From positions 82,501-146,500 of the forward strand of contig JACVTC010000076.1 in assembly GCA_016946835.1 (NCBI GenBank): a stretch of DNA of 64,000 nt, written 5' to 3'. This document shows, one piece after another, positions 38,915 through 61,883 of the stretch (position 1 is its first letter; each line of letters opens with the position of its first letter). This DNA is from Neocallimastix lanati (nom. inval.). Taxonomy: Eukaryota > Neocallimastigomycota > Neocallimastigomycetes > Neocallimastigales > Neocallimastigaceae. The notes under the pieces are model-generated. The model was not told where the DNA came from and did not search any database. It saw only the letters and a list, made by a program, of their open reading frames with translations. The position numbers were made by a program, and so were the translations under genes.

Positions 38915-39722
38915 ATCTTGCGCCATAATAATCATCTTTATCAATGATATCTGCATTGATCTATTTTTTATTTGAATCCTCATGTTCGATTAAGTATTCA
39001 TAGTAATTTTGGCTCGATTTTTCTGGAGCTATGGATCTTGATGATATCATTGACTAAAGGATGAGTCTTGTAGAGTTTGTTAGGGTTAGAGTGATATGGT
39101 TTGTTCCAAGAAACTGATATAGAAGATGGGAGATAGTCTTTTAGAAATAATGATCTTGAAGATCTTGAAAGATCAAAGGCGGTTTTTTTTTTTAGCATGG
39201 AATACCATATTTTCAGGGGTTTGGAATTTGTTAAAAAGTAAAGGGTGATAGTTTTTCCATTTTTTTTTTTTTTTTTTTTTTTTTGAGCCATACTAGATCA
39301 TGAACCTTTAAAATAGGAAAGTTTTGGTTAAGGCTGTAGTGGTTTTAATCTTTGAGATAAACAGAACGGTTAATTTTAGGCTGGTGAGGTTGTAGGCAAA
39401 AGTTGTCTATAAGGGTATAATAACCTGAAGAGTTAACAGGGTTAACAACCATAGCTGGATTAGCATAAATCTGGTAATCGTAAACTGGTAAAGAAGGTGA
39501 TTATCTAGTTGATGTAGGAATAGAATTATTGAAACAATATTCGGCAAGATAAAGATAATTCATCCATTTAGAGTCAATGATGTCCTTAAAAAAAAAAACA
39601 GTGTAGGTAGGTTTCAACGTAAGTATTAATACGTTCGACTTGTTCTCTGATTTGATGGTGACTAATAGTAGCGATATAGTGATTAATACCAAAATAAATA
39701 AATAAAACATTCCTTTAATATA
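38915..39722 (-). mobile_element. Dead Ty3-type chromovirus fragment (integrase C-terminal part)
   Basis: Minus-strand fragments in the order of a Ty3/chromovirus pol end. 39710-39500 reads IKSENKSNVLILTLKPTYTV then WMNYLYLAEYCFNNSIPTST, corresponding to the end of the integrase core (usual LAEFAYNNS). About 39310-39270 reads KVHDLVWLK. About 39130-39090 reads ISFLEQTI-like sequence, corresponding to FHVSLLEP. About 39000-38915 reads EYLIEHEDSNKK then INADIIDKDDYYGARFNH, resembling a worn chromodomain. No LTR, gag, protease or RT was found, and stops interrupt it. A poly(T) insert splits the KWK region. Confidence 0.65.
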
Positions 39723-39761
39723 TTAATATGTATTAAAACAAGAAGAATCTTAATTTTATTT

Positions 39762-39792
<31 letters not shown>

Positions 39793-39914
39793 GAGAAGAA
39801 AAGGAGAATACACTTCCATTATTTTATTTATTAATATATTATGTACATCTAGGTGTAAAAATACCTTAATAAATATATTAAGATAAATAAGAATGTATTA
39901 AAAAATACATAAAA

Positions 39915-39945
<31 letters not shown>

Positions 39946-40467
39946 AATAAGAAATAAAGTTAATGTAATACAATAAAAATAAAGAGAATTATGATATGAA
40001 TAAAAATCATTTCTACTATAAATATTTAATAAAATAAATCAAAAAAAGTTAACATCCATTAAAGAAGAAAGTGAGGAGACCACTAATCTCTCCTTCAAAC
40101 AAAGAAAATTTTATTTTGAATGAATAAAGAATTTTTAAATATATATATATATATTTTATAAATATGAAAATATTTTTTATATATATAAAAAAAAAAAAAA
40201 TGTATAATAATATAGATGATTTTTAAATATTGTAAATATATTTATTTTTTTAATTTAATTTATATTATTATTTAATTTAATTTAATTTATTTTTATTTTT
40301 ATTTTTATTTTATTGTTATTATTATTATTATTAATTTAATTTTTTCATTGTAGATTTAATTATATATTTATAAGTTATCTATGATAATAGTATCTTTAAG
40401 TAATGAAAATGAGGATTTTTTTTTTTTTTAAAAAAAAATGATTATATTAAGTAATATAATAGAATAA
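39723..40467. other. Intergenic region downstream of the PRL gene
   Basis: A/T-rich, with poly(T), poly(A) and TTTAA/TTTTA short repeats. A slightly richer patch at 40030-40110 has no supported frame. Confidence 0.5.
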
Positions 40468-41376
40468 TTATAATATGATGCAACCCTTTTTTTTCGATTT
40501 TTTTTTATATGCTTCTATATATTTTAATTGCTTATTGTTAATAGCACCTCTTCTTCTTTCGCGAATATATGAAACAGAATCCAATGCATTCATTCCTTCT
40601 TCAATTAATGCTATCGCTACTAAAACAGGAGCTCTATTATTAAAATGATTTATTTGATTATTATTTTTAATTTTTATTATATATATATATATATATATTT
40701 ATACATTATTATCATTATTTATTTAATATGATTAATGAATTAATAAAAATGAAATGTAGTAATGATTAATGATAAACTATATTATAAATATTATAAATAT
40801 TTTTATAGTTGTTTCGGAAATTAATAATAACCTTCCTAGTCCGGCTACACAGTGAATTGCAATACATGGCTTTTTACTTTCACTATCTTCATTTTTAAAT
40901 ACATTTTTAACTAATTCTTTCCATTGCTTAACAATTAGTGCCGGTGGTGGATCACCTATATAAATTTTATATAGTTATAAAAAATATTATAATCAATAAA
41001 ATTAATAGTTAAAAATAAAATAAATGAATAAAAATTTTATTTATTTATAAATATTTCTTTTTACCATCATTGAAAGGCCAATCCTATTATATTTAAAAAA
41101 TTTTTTTAATAAATATATATATATTTTTTTTTGACATTTTTTAGAATAAAATATATTAAATTATTATAAAAATTATTTATATTAAATAATAAATTAATAT
41201 ATATCATATATAATAATTTATTTATTTATTTATTTATTTATTACATGAACAACAATATTATTTGCTTCTACTCGTTCTTTAGGATATGTCGGTTCACAAA
41301 CTCTTACCAAATCTGTAACATTATGTTTTTTCATTTCCTAATTAAGAAAACATGATTAACATTTAATGTTTTATTG

Positions 41377-41437
<61 letters not shown>

Positions 41438-41844
41438 GTTGTTGTTGTTGTTTTTTAAAATTTATTATTAAAATTATTGATTTCAAATTATAAAGATAAT
41501 ATAGGTATAATTTTTGTTAATAATATTGTCATAATTGATTTCAATATAATTATATTAATAATTATTTTAATATTTATTTATTTAATATTAAAAATACAAA
41601 GGTATCTATATAAAATTAACCTGTATATAGATATCAAGATTACTATTTATTATTAAGAAATTATATAAAATTCAATTATTATAAAAATATATATATTTAG
41701 TAAACAATATATTTTGTAATTCATATATTTACATATAAATATATATTTTAACCTTGTTGAAGGTGCATCCATAATTAAAAATTTTAATGATTTATATTCA
41801 ACAATTGATGGAGGATTTGGTAATGTAAGACTTTGACTAAACAT
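40468..41844 (-). CDS. PRL-type (PTP4A) prenylated tyrosine phosphatase
   Basis: Six minus-strand exons: 41844-41753, 41642-41621 (22 nt), 41337-41245, 41083-41065 (19 nt), 40955-40832, 40633-40468 (stop TAA). Total 516 nt, 171 residues, close to the 167-173 of animal PRLs. The start [20 protein letters not shown] leads into the usual [19 protein letters not shown] strand. The general acid Asp is in WPFNDG (Asp75). The P-loop HCVAGLGR carries the catalytic Cys111 and Arg117, with the PRL-typical Ala after Val. The C-terminus is polybasic (KKKSKKK) followed by CIIL, a CaaX box whose Leu favours geranylgeranylation, so plasma or endosomal membrane attachment is expected. In animals PRLs bind CNNM magnesium transporters; that role here is inference. 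Confidence 0.92.
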
Positions 41845-42563
41845 TATGTAATATTGATTTGCTTTGTACTGTTTTTAATAAAATTCTAAACTTTTTTAAA
41901 TTTTATTAATTTTCTTTTCTATTATTTTTCTATATTATATGATAGACAAGTTTATTTTTTCTTATTTTTTTTTTATATCATATAAAAAAAAAAAATAAAA
42001 ATAAAAAATTACTTATATAACTCGTTCTTTTTGTCTGATAATTTATTTCTCAAACATTTTTCACTAATTTATTTATTGTTAATAAGATATTAATTATATT
42101 TGAAATTGCATTTATTTATTTTTTTTTTTTTTTGTTTAATAAAAAAGTATTATAAATTAAATTAAATGCTTAAATTTATCCTTTTTTTTTTTTTTTTTAT
42201 TATTATTATTTTTAAATTATAAAAAATACATTACATTTATAAATTAATAAATATATATAAAGAAATATATAAATATTTTAATTATATATAATGAAATATG
42301 GTATGATAAAAAAAATATAATATATATATATAAAGATATATTTTAATATAATAAAAATAATAAAATGTCTGTTAAATATTATGAAAAAGTTTAATATATT
42401 TTTATATATATAAGATTTTTAAATTTTTTATTTTTTTTATTTTCCATTATTATTCCTAAACTTTATTTTAAATAATTTTATTTTAAATAATAAAGTTTAT
42501 TTAATTTTTTTTTCCTTATTGGTAATTTCACCATAAGTATGATTAAGTTAGCTATATCATAAC

Positions 42564-42598
<35 letters not shown>

Positions 42599-42697
42599 AC
42601 TCTAAAAATTAAATATTTCTATAAATATTATAAATATATTCATAAATAATCATAACAAAAATTTAATAAATTTCCTAATATGTATTATTGTATTTTT

Positions 42698-42746
<49 letters not shown>

Positions 42747-43256
42747 AAATAAATAAATATAAATAAATAAATATAAATAAAAGCAAATAAAAAACATTTT
42801 AATCTATATTGATTTCTATAAAAATATTTTATAATTCATTTATTTATTTATTTATATCAAATGATAAAAATAATATTAATTTGATATTGAAAAAAAAAGC
42901 TAATAGATAATTGATATAATAAAAGTAATTTTCATAAAAATGAATATATGTATGTTTGCATTTTAAATAAATTCAACTTTCAAAAGTTCTAACTTAAATA
43001 TATATATATATATATATATAGAATTATATTGATTGTTTTTTTTTATATGGAAAATTGATTATTTATTTCTATTAAAATTAATACTTCTGATAATATTAAT
43101 AAATTAAATTAAAATGTTTTTTATTTTATTTAAATGTTTAATAAATTATTAAAAAGTATATATATATTTAATATATTTCTTATTAATATGGTATATGATT
43201 GAATTAATTATAAATTAATTATATACAATGTATATAAATTAGTATTAATATAGTTG
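41845..43256. other. Intergenic region between PRL and CINP-like genes
   Basis: Mostly A/T runs, with (AAAT)n at about 42700-42745. One minus-strand patch near 42585-42500, after an acceptor-like TTTTAG, reads YDIANLIILMVKLPIRKKKL. It might be an isolated exon but could not be linked to any other. Otherwise nothing seen. Confidence 0.45.
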
Positions 43257-44115
43257 TTATGATGAAAATTCACTTTCAATCAACTCTTCAATATCATTTA
43301 AACGTTTTAAATTTATATAAGGCTCATTTATCCAACAAGATATATATAACATTCCCTCTTTTCTATCATTAATTTTTAGTAAATTATTAAATATTGTTCT
43401 TTTTAAATTTAATTCAACTGTATACATATCTATTATTTCATTCATTATGGAAGCTATTTTAATTATAAAAATAATAAAATAAAATAATATTAAAAATATA
43501 ATTTTGTTAGAATATATAATAATTTTGTAAAGAAACAAAATATAAATTCTCTTACAGCAATCAGATAAAGTGAATGAAACAAAAATGGGTAAAGAACTTA
43601 AATATTCAACACCTAAATTTGATACAGCTTCATCTACAACTTGTTCCATTTGCTGTTTAATAATAAGCATTTTTTTATGTTGATAGGCCTACAATTAAGT
43701 ATTTTAATTGAAATTTTAATGAAATTTTTAATAAGAAATCTCAAATTTTATCTTAGTTTATATTATTTCTCATTATTTTTAAACAAATTGTTTCAATTAT
43801 TATTTATTTAATTTTAACACTATTATTATTTTTTATTTTATTATGAAAAATCATGAATAATTACAATTTTTGATAAAAATGAATTTAATTTTTCTTTTAA
43901 ATCGGGTAATTGAGATGTTACTTTATCTTGATATTTACTATTTAAAGAATTGAAATCTTCTAAAACATGACTCCAACTTTGTGGTTGTTTAATATATCTT
44001 TAAATTATAAATTTTATTATATATTGTTTAAATTTATATATATATTTATAAAATTATAAAAAGAATTAAAATATATAAATTTTAAATTTTAAAATCATAC
44101 ATCTAATATATATTA

Positions 44116-44147
<32 letters not shown>

Positions 44148-44380
44148 GAATTTAAAATTATAAAACTTTTTTTTTTTTTTTTTTGGTTAATAATGACATT
44201 GAAAATAAACATATAAATTATAAATTTAATTAATATATACAATAACTGAAGAACAGTATTAACAATATTTTGTGCATGCTTCAAAGAATCTGTATTTAAA
44301 GATTCCCAACGTTTTCGACATGTTTTTAAATCTGCAAATAACGTTCTAATTGCTCTCTGTGAATTCTGTTGCATTTGCAT
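43257..44380 (-). CDS. CINP-like protein (CDK2-interacting protein family)
   Basis: Minus-strand exons 44380-44247, 43997-43865, 43688-43556, 43453-43257 (stop TAA). Total 597 nt, 198 residues (human CINP about 212). The N-terminal helix has KTCRKRWESLNTDSLKHAQN, like the CINP start with its W-x-x-L-N core. A coiled-coil middle (FNSLNSKYQDKVTSQLPDL, KMLIIKQQMEQVVDEA) follows. The diagnostic C-terminus reads IIDMYTVELNLKRTIFNNLL then YISCWINEPYI, matching the family block MYxxELxLKR ... YLSxWxxxPYV. In animals CINP binds CDK2/ATRIP and is a subunit of the SPATA5-SPATA5L1-C1orf109-CINP ATPase acting in replication and 60S ribosome maturation. The same role here is inferred from family. The first intron uses a GTTATT donor. 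Confidence 0.8.
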
Positions 44381-44763
44381 TTTGCTGTATGTAAATGTTA
44401 ATTTTTATGCTTTTTAAATATTATTTATGTTGTTTTATATATTTATTAATAAATAAATAAGTAATGAAACTATTTATTAGTGATATTAAAAGATTAAAAT
44501 AGAAGTAATTATATTATTATTAATAATTTATATATAAAATATATTAGTAATTGTTTATTTTTTTTTTTTTTTATGTTGTATAAACATTTTTTTAATATAT
44601 TCATAATTAATAATTAAAAAAAATAAATGTAAATGGTTCATTTATTGTACAAAATAAAAATTAAATTTTTTAATTAATAATTATTAATAATTCATTATTA
44701 ATAAAAATTTTATTTTATTACAAATCTTAATTTTTTTTTTTTTTTAATATACAAATTTTTTTT

Positions 44764-44805
<42 letters not shown>

Positions 44806-45088
44806 TAAATTAAATAACAAATAAGGAAAATTATTAATTAAATTTAATTATACATATAACAAAATTATTATTAAATACTACTACTACTACTAATAATAAT
44901 AATAACTAATATTAATAATAAAAAAGGACCCTTCTTTCATTAAGAATTAGTTTGAAATAGTTTTTTATTGCTATTTTTTTTTAAAAATAATTAATATTAT
45001 GTAATATGTAAGTATAAAATTATTATAAATTATAAATTTATGAATATATAGTTTCACTTTTTTTTTTTTTTTTTTTTTTTTTTGCAAT

Positions 45089-45154
<66 letters not shown>

Positions 45155-45298
45155 GTTTTTTAAAAAAGAAATAAATATTAATAAAAGTATTAGCGTTAAA
45201 TATTTTTTTTCTTCAAGTATAATAGCAGTTATATAGTATTTAACTAATTAATAATAAATTGTAAATTTTATATTTTATTAAAATAAAGTTTTGTCAAA
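44381..45298. promoter_or_regulatory. Shared intergenic region of the CINP-like / BLM10 divergent pair
   Basis: 918 bp between divergent start codons. It contains several poly(T) runs (about 44768-44802, 45059-45083, 45112-45150), TA repeats and a short ACT run. Both promoters must be here; no single element can be named. Confidence 0.45.
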
Positions 45299-55643
<10,345 letters not shown>

Positions 55644-55948
55644 GAAAAAAAAAATCTCTCTATATATATATATATAAATTTATTTATAAAAAAAAATTAT
55701 TAATAAAAAAAAAATTTAATAAAAAAAAATTATTGATATTGATAAAAAAAATTTTTAATAAAAATAAATTTGTATTAGCATATAAATTTTTTATTTATTT
55801 AAAAACAAAAAATGTATTTAATTCTAATTAATAAATTATTTATCTTATTATTATGATTAATAAAATAAAAAAAAAAAAAAAAATTAATAAAAAAAAAAAA
55901 AAAGTATATTCTAATTTATTTTTTTATTATTTATTCATTTACTTTTTT

Positions 55949-56036
<88 letters not shown>

Positions 56037-56044
56037 TTCCCCCT
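55644..56044. repeat. BLM10 3' flank with (TTTA)n array
   Basis: A/T-rich 3' flank followed by a (TTTA)n tetranucleotide array at about 55940-56037. The 74-codon frame across it is a repeat artefact. Confidence 0.7.
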
Positions 56045-56179
56045 CAGGGACGTATCATCTTCTATGGAATTCATTGAGAAAATACCATTACTTGTTATTA
56101 TTATAGAGAAAATTGTTAAAAACCTCTATTGGAACATTGGTTTTCTAAATGCTATCTTTTCCGTGAATTGCATATAAAC
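56045..56179 (+). CDS. Possible short exon or fragment, unrecognised
   Basis: Directly after the TTTA array the composition changes to coding-like. Following a CTCAG acceptor-like site, one frame reads DVSSSMEFIEKIPLLVIIIE then KIVKNLYWNIGFLNAIFSVN and stops at about 56177. There is no partner exon and no family match. It may be a fragment of a decayed gene. Confidence 0.2.
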
Positions 56180-56437
56180 TTTTTTTTTCTGAATTTATTT
56201 ATACACTTTTATTTTATGAATATTACTTTTTTTTACTTCAGGTTATTATTTTAAATATTATTATGTTCTAATTGGATAAATAATATTTATTTTTTTTTTT
56301 TTTTTTATTAATTCCATATTTTTTTTTTTTGTAATATAAAAAATATTCATGTAATTAATAATTGAATAAATAAATAAATAAAGATAAAAAATTTGTTATA
56401 ATTGCGGCTATAAAAAAGTCTTCTCCATGAATTTCGA

Positions 56438-56743
56438 ATGAAATATTTTAAGGATATTGAAATTCTTTATAAAAAAAAAAAAAATTTTTTTATAATTTCC
56501 AAATATGGTCTAACATCAAATAGTAATGTAAACACTGTTGTTAACGTTACAGATATGAATAATGTAGAATCAAGTACTGATTCTGATAGTAGTCACGAAG
56601 TGTGTAATATTAATAATAATAACAATAGTAACAATGATGTTAATAAAAATAATAGTATTAATTGCGAAAATATAAATAGTAGTATTTTTCTTCCTTGTAT
56701 CTTTATCTTTTTTTTTATTTTCATATTTTCCTTTTTTTTTTAA
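56438..56743 (+). CDS. Possible Asn/Ser-rich hypothetical ORF, unrecognised
   Basis: Open frame of 101 codons. The central part (NSNVNTVVNVTDMNNVESST then DSDSSHEVCNINNN) has the codon and residue style of the low-complexity coding regions elsewhere in the window. Both ends are homopolymer-driven (KKKKN, IFIFSFFF), so true limits are unknown. It may be one exon of a gene, or chance. Confidence 0.25.
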   Translation: MKYFKDIEILYKKKKNFFIISKYGLTSNSNVNTVVNVTDMNNVESSTDSDSSHEVCNINNNNNSNNDVNKNNSINCENINSSIFLPCIFIFFFIFIFSFFF

Positions 56744-57039
56744 TTTTTCATATATTTTCTATTTCTGTATGAAGGAATCATTCATGTATAGTGCTTTAAT
56801 GTTACATTTACCATGTATTTATATATATTCTTTTCTTTTTTTTTTTGGATGGTTATGTAATTAGATTACTTTTTTTCATATTCCTGTAAAAATTAATTCA
56901 CTCTACCTCATGTACATTTTTCTATTTTTTAATATTGTTTTTTTATATTTAATATTCTTTACACTTTTTTTTTTTTTTTTAAAAAAAAAATAATTTATCC
57001 TTAATAATATTTTCATTTCTTAGTAAAATTTAACTATAA

Positions 57040-57275
57040 TAGTAATACAGATTATTTGAGGGTAATTTATTTATCTTTAATGCCTTATTCTTAGAATTTC
57101 TCCTTTAATGGTTTGTTGTGGATATGATTGGCCATCAGTTTACTAGGTTTAATGGTGGAAAGAATTTCTTATATTAACTTTATAGTTGTTAACGATAAAT
57201 TATGAAATTATCTGAATATCTGAATATTGCTTCTGTATGTAACTCTTTTAATAATATATCTTATTCTTTCTTATA

Positions 57276-57315
<40 letters not shown>

Positions 57316-58557
57316 ATCACCAGACGGTTTTACTACACCTTCTCCTTGTAAATAAAATTAAATGATCTTGTTGAATTTGTAGGAATAAACATGAAACAAC
57401 TTTCTCTCATAACATTCACTTTGTTTACTAGATTGAATTTGAACATAATGATAATCTGGACTCTAATGCAATGGTAAAGAAACTTTGCAACAGCTAATGA
57501 AGTAAGTGATGAAATTCATAAAAATATTTCTAAAAATCTACAGAGTTCAGTATTCCATTGCCCATTCTTTCATTAAGAAATTATCTCTTGAAAAGCATTT
57601 ATTTTATAACAAAAAATTAAACTTAGAAATGATTTATCTAATCTTCAAGCATTCTGATTGTTTCTTTATAGAATGCAGAGTTCCTCCCAATTATATCATC
57701 AATATTAAGAAGAATATTAGTATAATTAGATTTTTAAAAAAAAAATTTGATTTATTCCGTCGGGTGAATGCTTTCTAAGAAATGATGCTTAAACATTGTT
57801 GGTACGAGATTTAAGAAAATCTCTAAATCTTCTTTCTCTCCTTCCCAATCACCTGCATACATTATAGAGATAAAGTAGGAAATATTCTAGTATCTGAGGA
57901 AGATCAACTCAACCATTTTTTTTTTTTTTTACAGAACAATATAAAGAACTTGTTTCTGATATAACGGGGCCACATTCTTAATGAAAATTATTGTGAAAGA
58001 AATACTAAATAATTCTTCATCTTCTCCTCAGAAATCATAGAACATTAATCAACCAATTTCAATATCAATGTCGGAAATTCATTCTTCTGTTCTTTTCAAT
58101 GAAAAAAAGTAACAAAGCACCTTGGCCTGATAGTACACCAACAGAATTTTTTTTTTTTTAAAGCATTTTTTTTTTCAAGTATGAGAAGAGCACCTCTTCT
58201 CAGGATGATTCTAGTCAAGAGGTTACTTATTCCCCGATTTATGTAAAAATATCTATTTTTTTTTCCTTTTTAAATAAAATTTTGGATGATGACTTCCCTG
58301 ATGAATAGAGTTCTACTTCTATTATTTCAATTCCTAAGAAAAAAAGGGGGCTCTTTCAGATTGTAATAATTATCATGATAATTCACTCATGATCTATGCA
58401 GGAGTATAGATTCTGTCAAAAATTGTCATCACTAAAATAATTTGGAACTAGGTTTTTTTCTCTTGGAATTATAAAGACCAAAAAAAAAAAGTTTGATTTT
58501 TAAGAAATTAAGAAGAATGTATAAGTTTATTTGTTACCAAAGAAGAAAATTTAATGA

Positions 58558-58600
<43 letters not shown>

Positions 58601-58947
58601 TCACTGAAAAAAGCTCAAGCTGCCTTTAATTAAAGTTTATTTTGGAGTTTTTGGTTTAGAAATCAAATTTCCAATACTACTATTTAAAATATATCTAAGG
58701 AACTATTTTAAACTTCCTATATAGCTAGTTTTGTTGCTAAGGTGAGGATTCAATGATTTTAAGAAGTAGAAAGAGTCTTATTGTATTATTTCACATTTAC
58801 TCAAATAATACTGAACACTCAGTACATGACCGTCCAGCTGGGACAATATACAACTATGTGAAAGCATACGGAAATATTGTGACTACCTCAATATTCCCAT
58901 GTCTTAGAGGGGGAGAAGGATGAAAATAAGAGCGATATACAGCCGAA

Positions 58948-58965
<18 letters not shown>
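57040..58965 (+). mobile_element. Second dead LINE fragment
   Basis: Plus-strand fragments matching the same reverse transcriptase order as the minus-strand LINE at 29.6-32.4 kb. 58101-58160 reads MKKSNKAPWPDSTPTEFF (RT entry, usual NKAPGPDGIPTEFF). About 58280-58347 has an FPDE, a stop, then SSTSIISIPKKK. About 58350-58440 is LSDCNNY-like and KIVITKIIWN-like. It is full of stops, frameshifts and inserted homopolymers, and no catalytic DD box was found. The upstream 57060-57500 part is of the same GC-richer composition and may be the endonuclease/linker. The 58800-58925 patch (HDRPAGTIYNYVKAYGNI) is unassigned. Ends in poly(A) of about 40 nt. Confidence 0.65.
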
Positions 58966-58993
<28 letters not shown>

Positions 58994-59725
58994 TTTAGTC
59001 AAAAATATTCCAACACTTTCACATTATTCATAGATGAAAAAATATATATATATATATAAGAAATATTATAGAATATATTAATATAATATATATTAATATA
59101 TTTATATTATATATCACATATAACATATTTTTTTTTATGTTATACTTTTTTTTAATTTTTTTTTTTTTTATTTTTATTTATATATATATTTTATATATAT
59201 ATATATATATATTTATCATGATAATTAATAAAAATGATTAAATATTTAAAATAAATAAATAATTTTTTTTTTTTTTTTTTTTTTCTTTTTTAGGAACAAT
59301 AATAAAAATAATACTATTAATTTAAATTATTTACTATCATAAAAATATTAAATGACTTTTTTTGTTTTTGTTATTACTTAAAAAATTAATTATTTCTAAA
59401 CTGTAAACTTATAATGTTGATATAAACAAAATAAATAATATAAATTTCTTCTTTCTTTTTTTTTTTTTTTTTTTTTTTAATAGTTGTATTGTTAATAAAT
59501 AAAGAAAAAGAAATGAATATAGAAATTTAAATATAAAAATAAAATTATTTTAATTAAATAAATTATTGACTATTTTAAATTAGAAATTTTTTTTTAAATA
59601 TATATATATATATATATACTTGTTACATATATATATACTTATTATATATATATGTATATATATATGAATATGTATTATACCTATTCATCTAATTTTTAAA
59701 AATAAATATATTATTTATATTTTAT
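58966..59725. other. Intergenic region downstream of RPE
   Basis: TA repeats, poly(T) runs and A/T-only sequence. No frame with coding character. Confidence 0.6.
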
Positions 59726-61883
59726 TTAACAGTATTTTTGAATACTATTTTTCATGATAGAAATAGCTTCTGATGGTTTTGGATGTTTGAAGATACCAGT
59801 ACCGGCAACAATAACATTAGCACCAGCTGCACTGCACATATCTATGTTTTTAACATTAATACCACCATCAATTTCAATATCAAGTTGTGGGAATTTTTTA
59901 CGAAGAACAGTACACTATTAATAATATAAAAAATATTTTTACATAAAAAAAATTTGTTAATTATAATTTTTACCATGATTTGTTTTATCATTATTATTAT
60001 TATTATTATTTATATCAACATTATTATTAGTATTATCATCATTATTATTTATATCATCATTATTATTAGTATTATTATCATTATTAATGTCATCATCATT
60101 ATCATCATCATTATTACTACTGCTATTATTTTCATTTAATATTATTATTAAAATCATCATTAATAAATTATGATTAAATTATTCCTTTAATATTATCGCT
60201 ATCATTATATTCATTACTTAAATATAATAAAGTTAATTAAAGTTAATAATACTAATATTAACTTTTTTATACTTTTAACTATAATTATTATTATTATATT
60301 AGCTTAAACAATAGTAGTACTATTTTAATTAATATTATCACTATTATTATTAAAATTAGTATTATTAGCATTAAAATCATTATTAATATTCTATTAGTAA
60401 AATAGTATTATTTTAATGGTAATATTACTATTAAGATTATCATTATTACTACTCGCATTATTAGAATCATTAGAATTATGAAAATAATTATTTTAAAAAT
60501 ATCACTTTATTATTATTACTCCATTAATAATATTAATTATACTGATGATTTACTATTACTATTATCATTATTATTTTTATTAATATTATTTTTAATAAAA
60601 TTTTTTTTAAAAAAAAGGATAATACATCATATACACTCTTATATATTTATAAAAAAAGATTAAAAATATTTATATAGATATAAAATACCTTTGATAGACA
60701 GCTTTCAATTAGCTTTTGAGAACCAAAACCTGGTTCAACCGTCATTACTAAAACCATATCAATCTTATCAGCATATGGTATAATCCATTCCACTGGAGTA
60801 TGTGGCTTTATAGCAACACCAACCTTCATACCAGCTTCTTTAATTTTGTTAATAATATCACCAGTTTTATCAGCTTTAATTTTTTTGTTTTTGTTTTGTT
60901 TTATTTTGGTTTTTATTTTATTTAAAAGATATATCAATATAAAATAAATATATATATGTATAATAATAAAATTAATTTTTATTATTCTTTATATTTTTAT
61001 AATATATTTAAAAAATGCAATCAAAATATTTATATATATTTATTGTTAAATTGAGAGAGCTATAAATTATTATTCAAAAAATTTATAGTCCTTTTCAATT
61101 ATTATTATTAGTTTCTACTTGTATTTTATATTTTAATAAATAAAATATATATATTAATATAAATAAATTATTATTTACTAGCAGCTTCAATATGGAAAGT
61201 ATATAAATCAGCACCAGCCTTTGCGAAATCATCAATCCACTTTTTTTTTTTTTTTTAAATAATAATAATAATATAAAAATAAAAATATTAATAAATATTA
61301 ATTCAACTCTATATATAAGTTTAAATAGATAAAGAAAGGGTGTATTAAGGTTTAAATGGAAAATTTGAATTTATACCTTTTCTGGCTTAGAAACCATAAG
61401 GTGACAATCTTTATTATTATTATTATTATTGTTATTATTTTAATTATTATTATTATTATTATTATAATTTTTATATTATTAAATTTTTTTTTTATTTTTA
61501 AAAAAAAAAAAAAAGATAAAATCAATATAAATAATAATTAAATCTTTTTATATTTTATATATAGTAAATACCCAAGAATGCATTTGGTTTTGAAGCTTTT
61601 AACATTTTGATAACTGGAGCACCAATAGTGATATTTGGAACAAAGTGACTAATATACATATAATATTTATGGTTAATATTTAACATTTTTAAAAATTTCT
61701 ACATTTCTAATTTCAATTTTCAATAATAAGATATAAAATATATATTTAATATTTATATATTTACCCGTCCATAACATCCATATGTAATCTATCGGCACCG
61801 TCGTCTATCATACGTTGAGCTTCATTTGCTAAATCAGCAAAATTAGAAGATAGCATAGATGGAGCAATGATTGGTTTAACCAT
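59726..61883 (-). CDS. RPE1: Ribulose-phosphate 3-epimerase
   Basis: Interconverts D-ribulose 5-phosphate and D-xylulose 5-phosphate in the pentose phosphate pathway; cytosolic TIM barrel. Six minus-strand exons: 61883-61765, 61648-61572, 61408-61377 (32 nt), 61239-61179, 60873-60689, 59914-59726 (stop TAA). Total 663 nt, 220 residues, the usual length. The start [18 protein letters not shown] has the conserved I-A-P-S-x-L-S. Catalytic and metal residues are in HMDVMDGHFVPN, in the strand CHLMV, and in EIDGGIN. Phosphate-binding loops are VEPGFGSQ and the VAGTGIF near the end. No targeting peptide. Intron 5 (60688-59915) is the longest and contains an imperfect ATT/ATC region (59985-60160). 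Confidence 0.95.

Noticed and set aside
59954-60160. Asn/Asp-rich minus frame and Ile-rich plus frame
   Set aside because: An ATT/ATC imperfect array within RPE intron 5.
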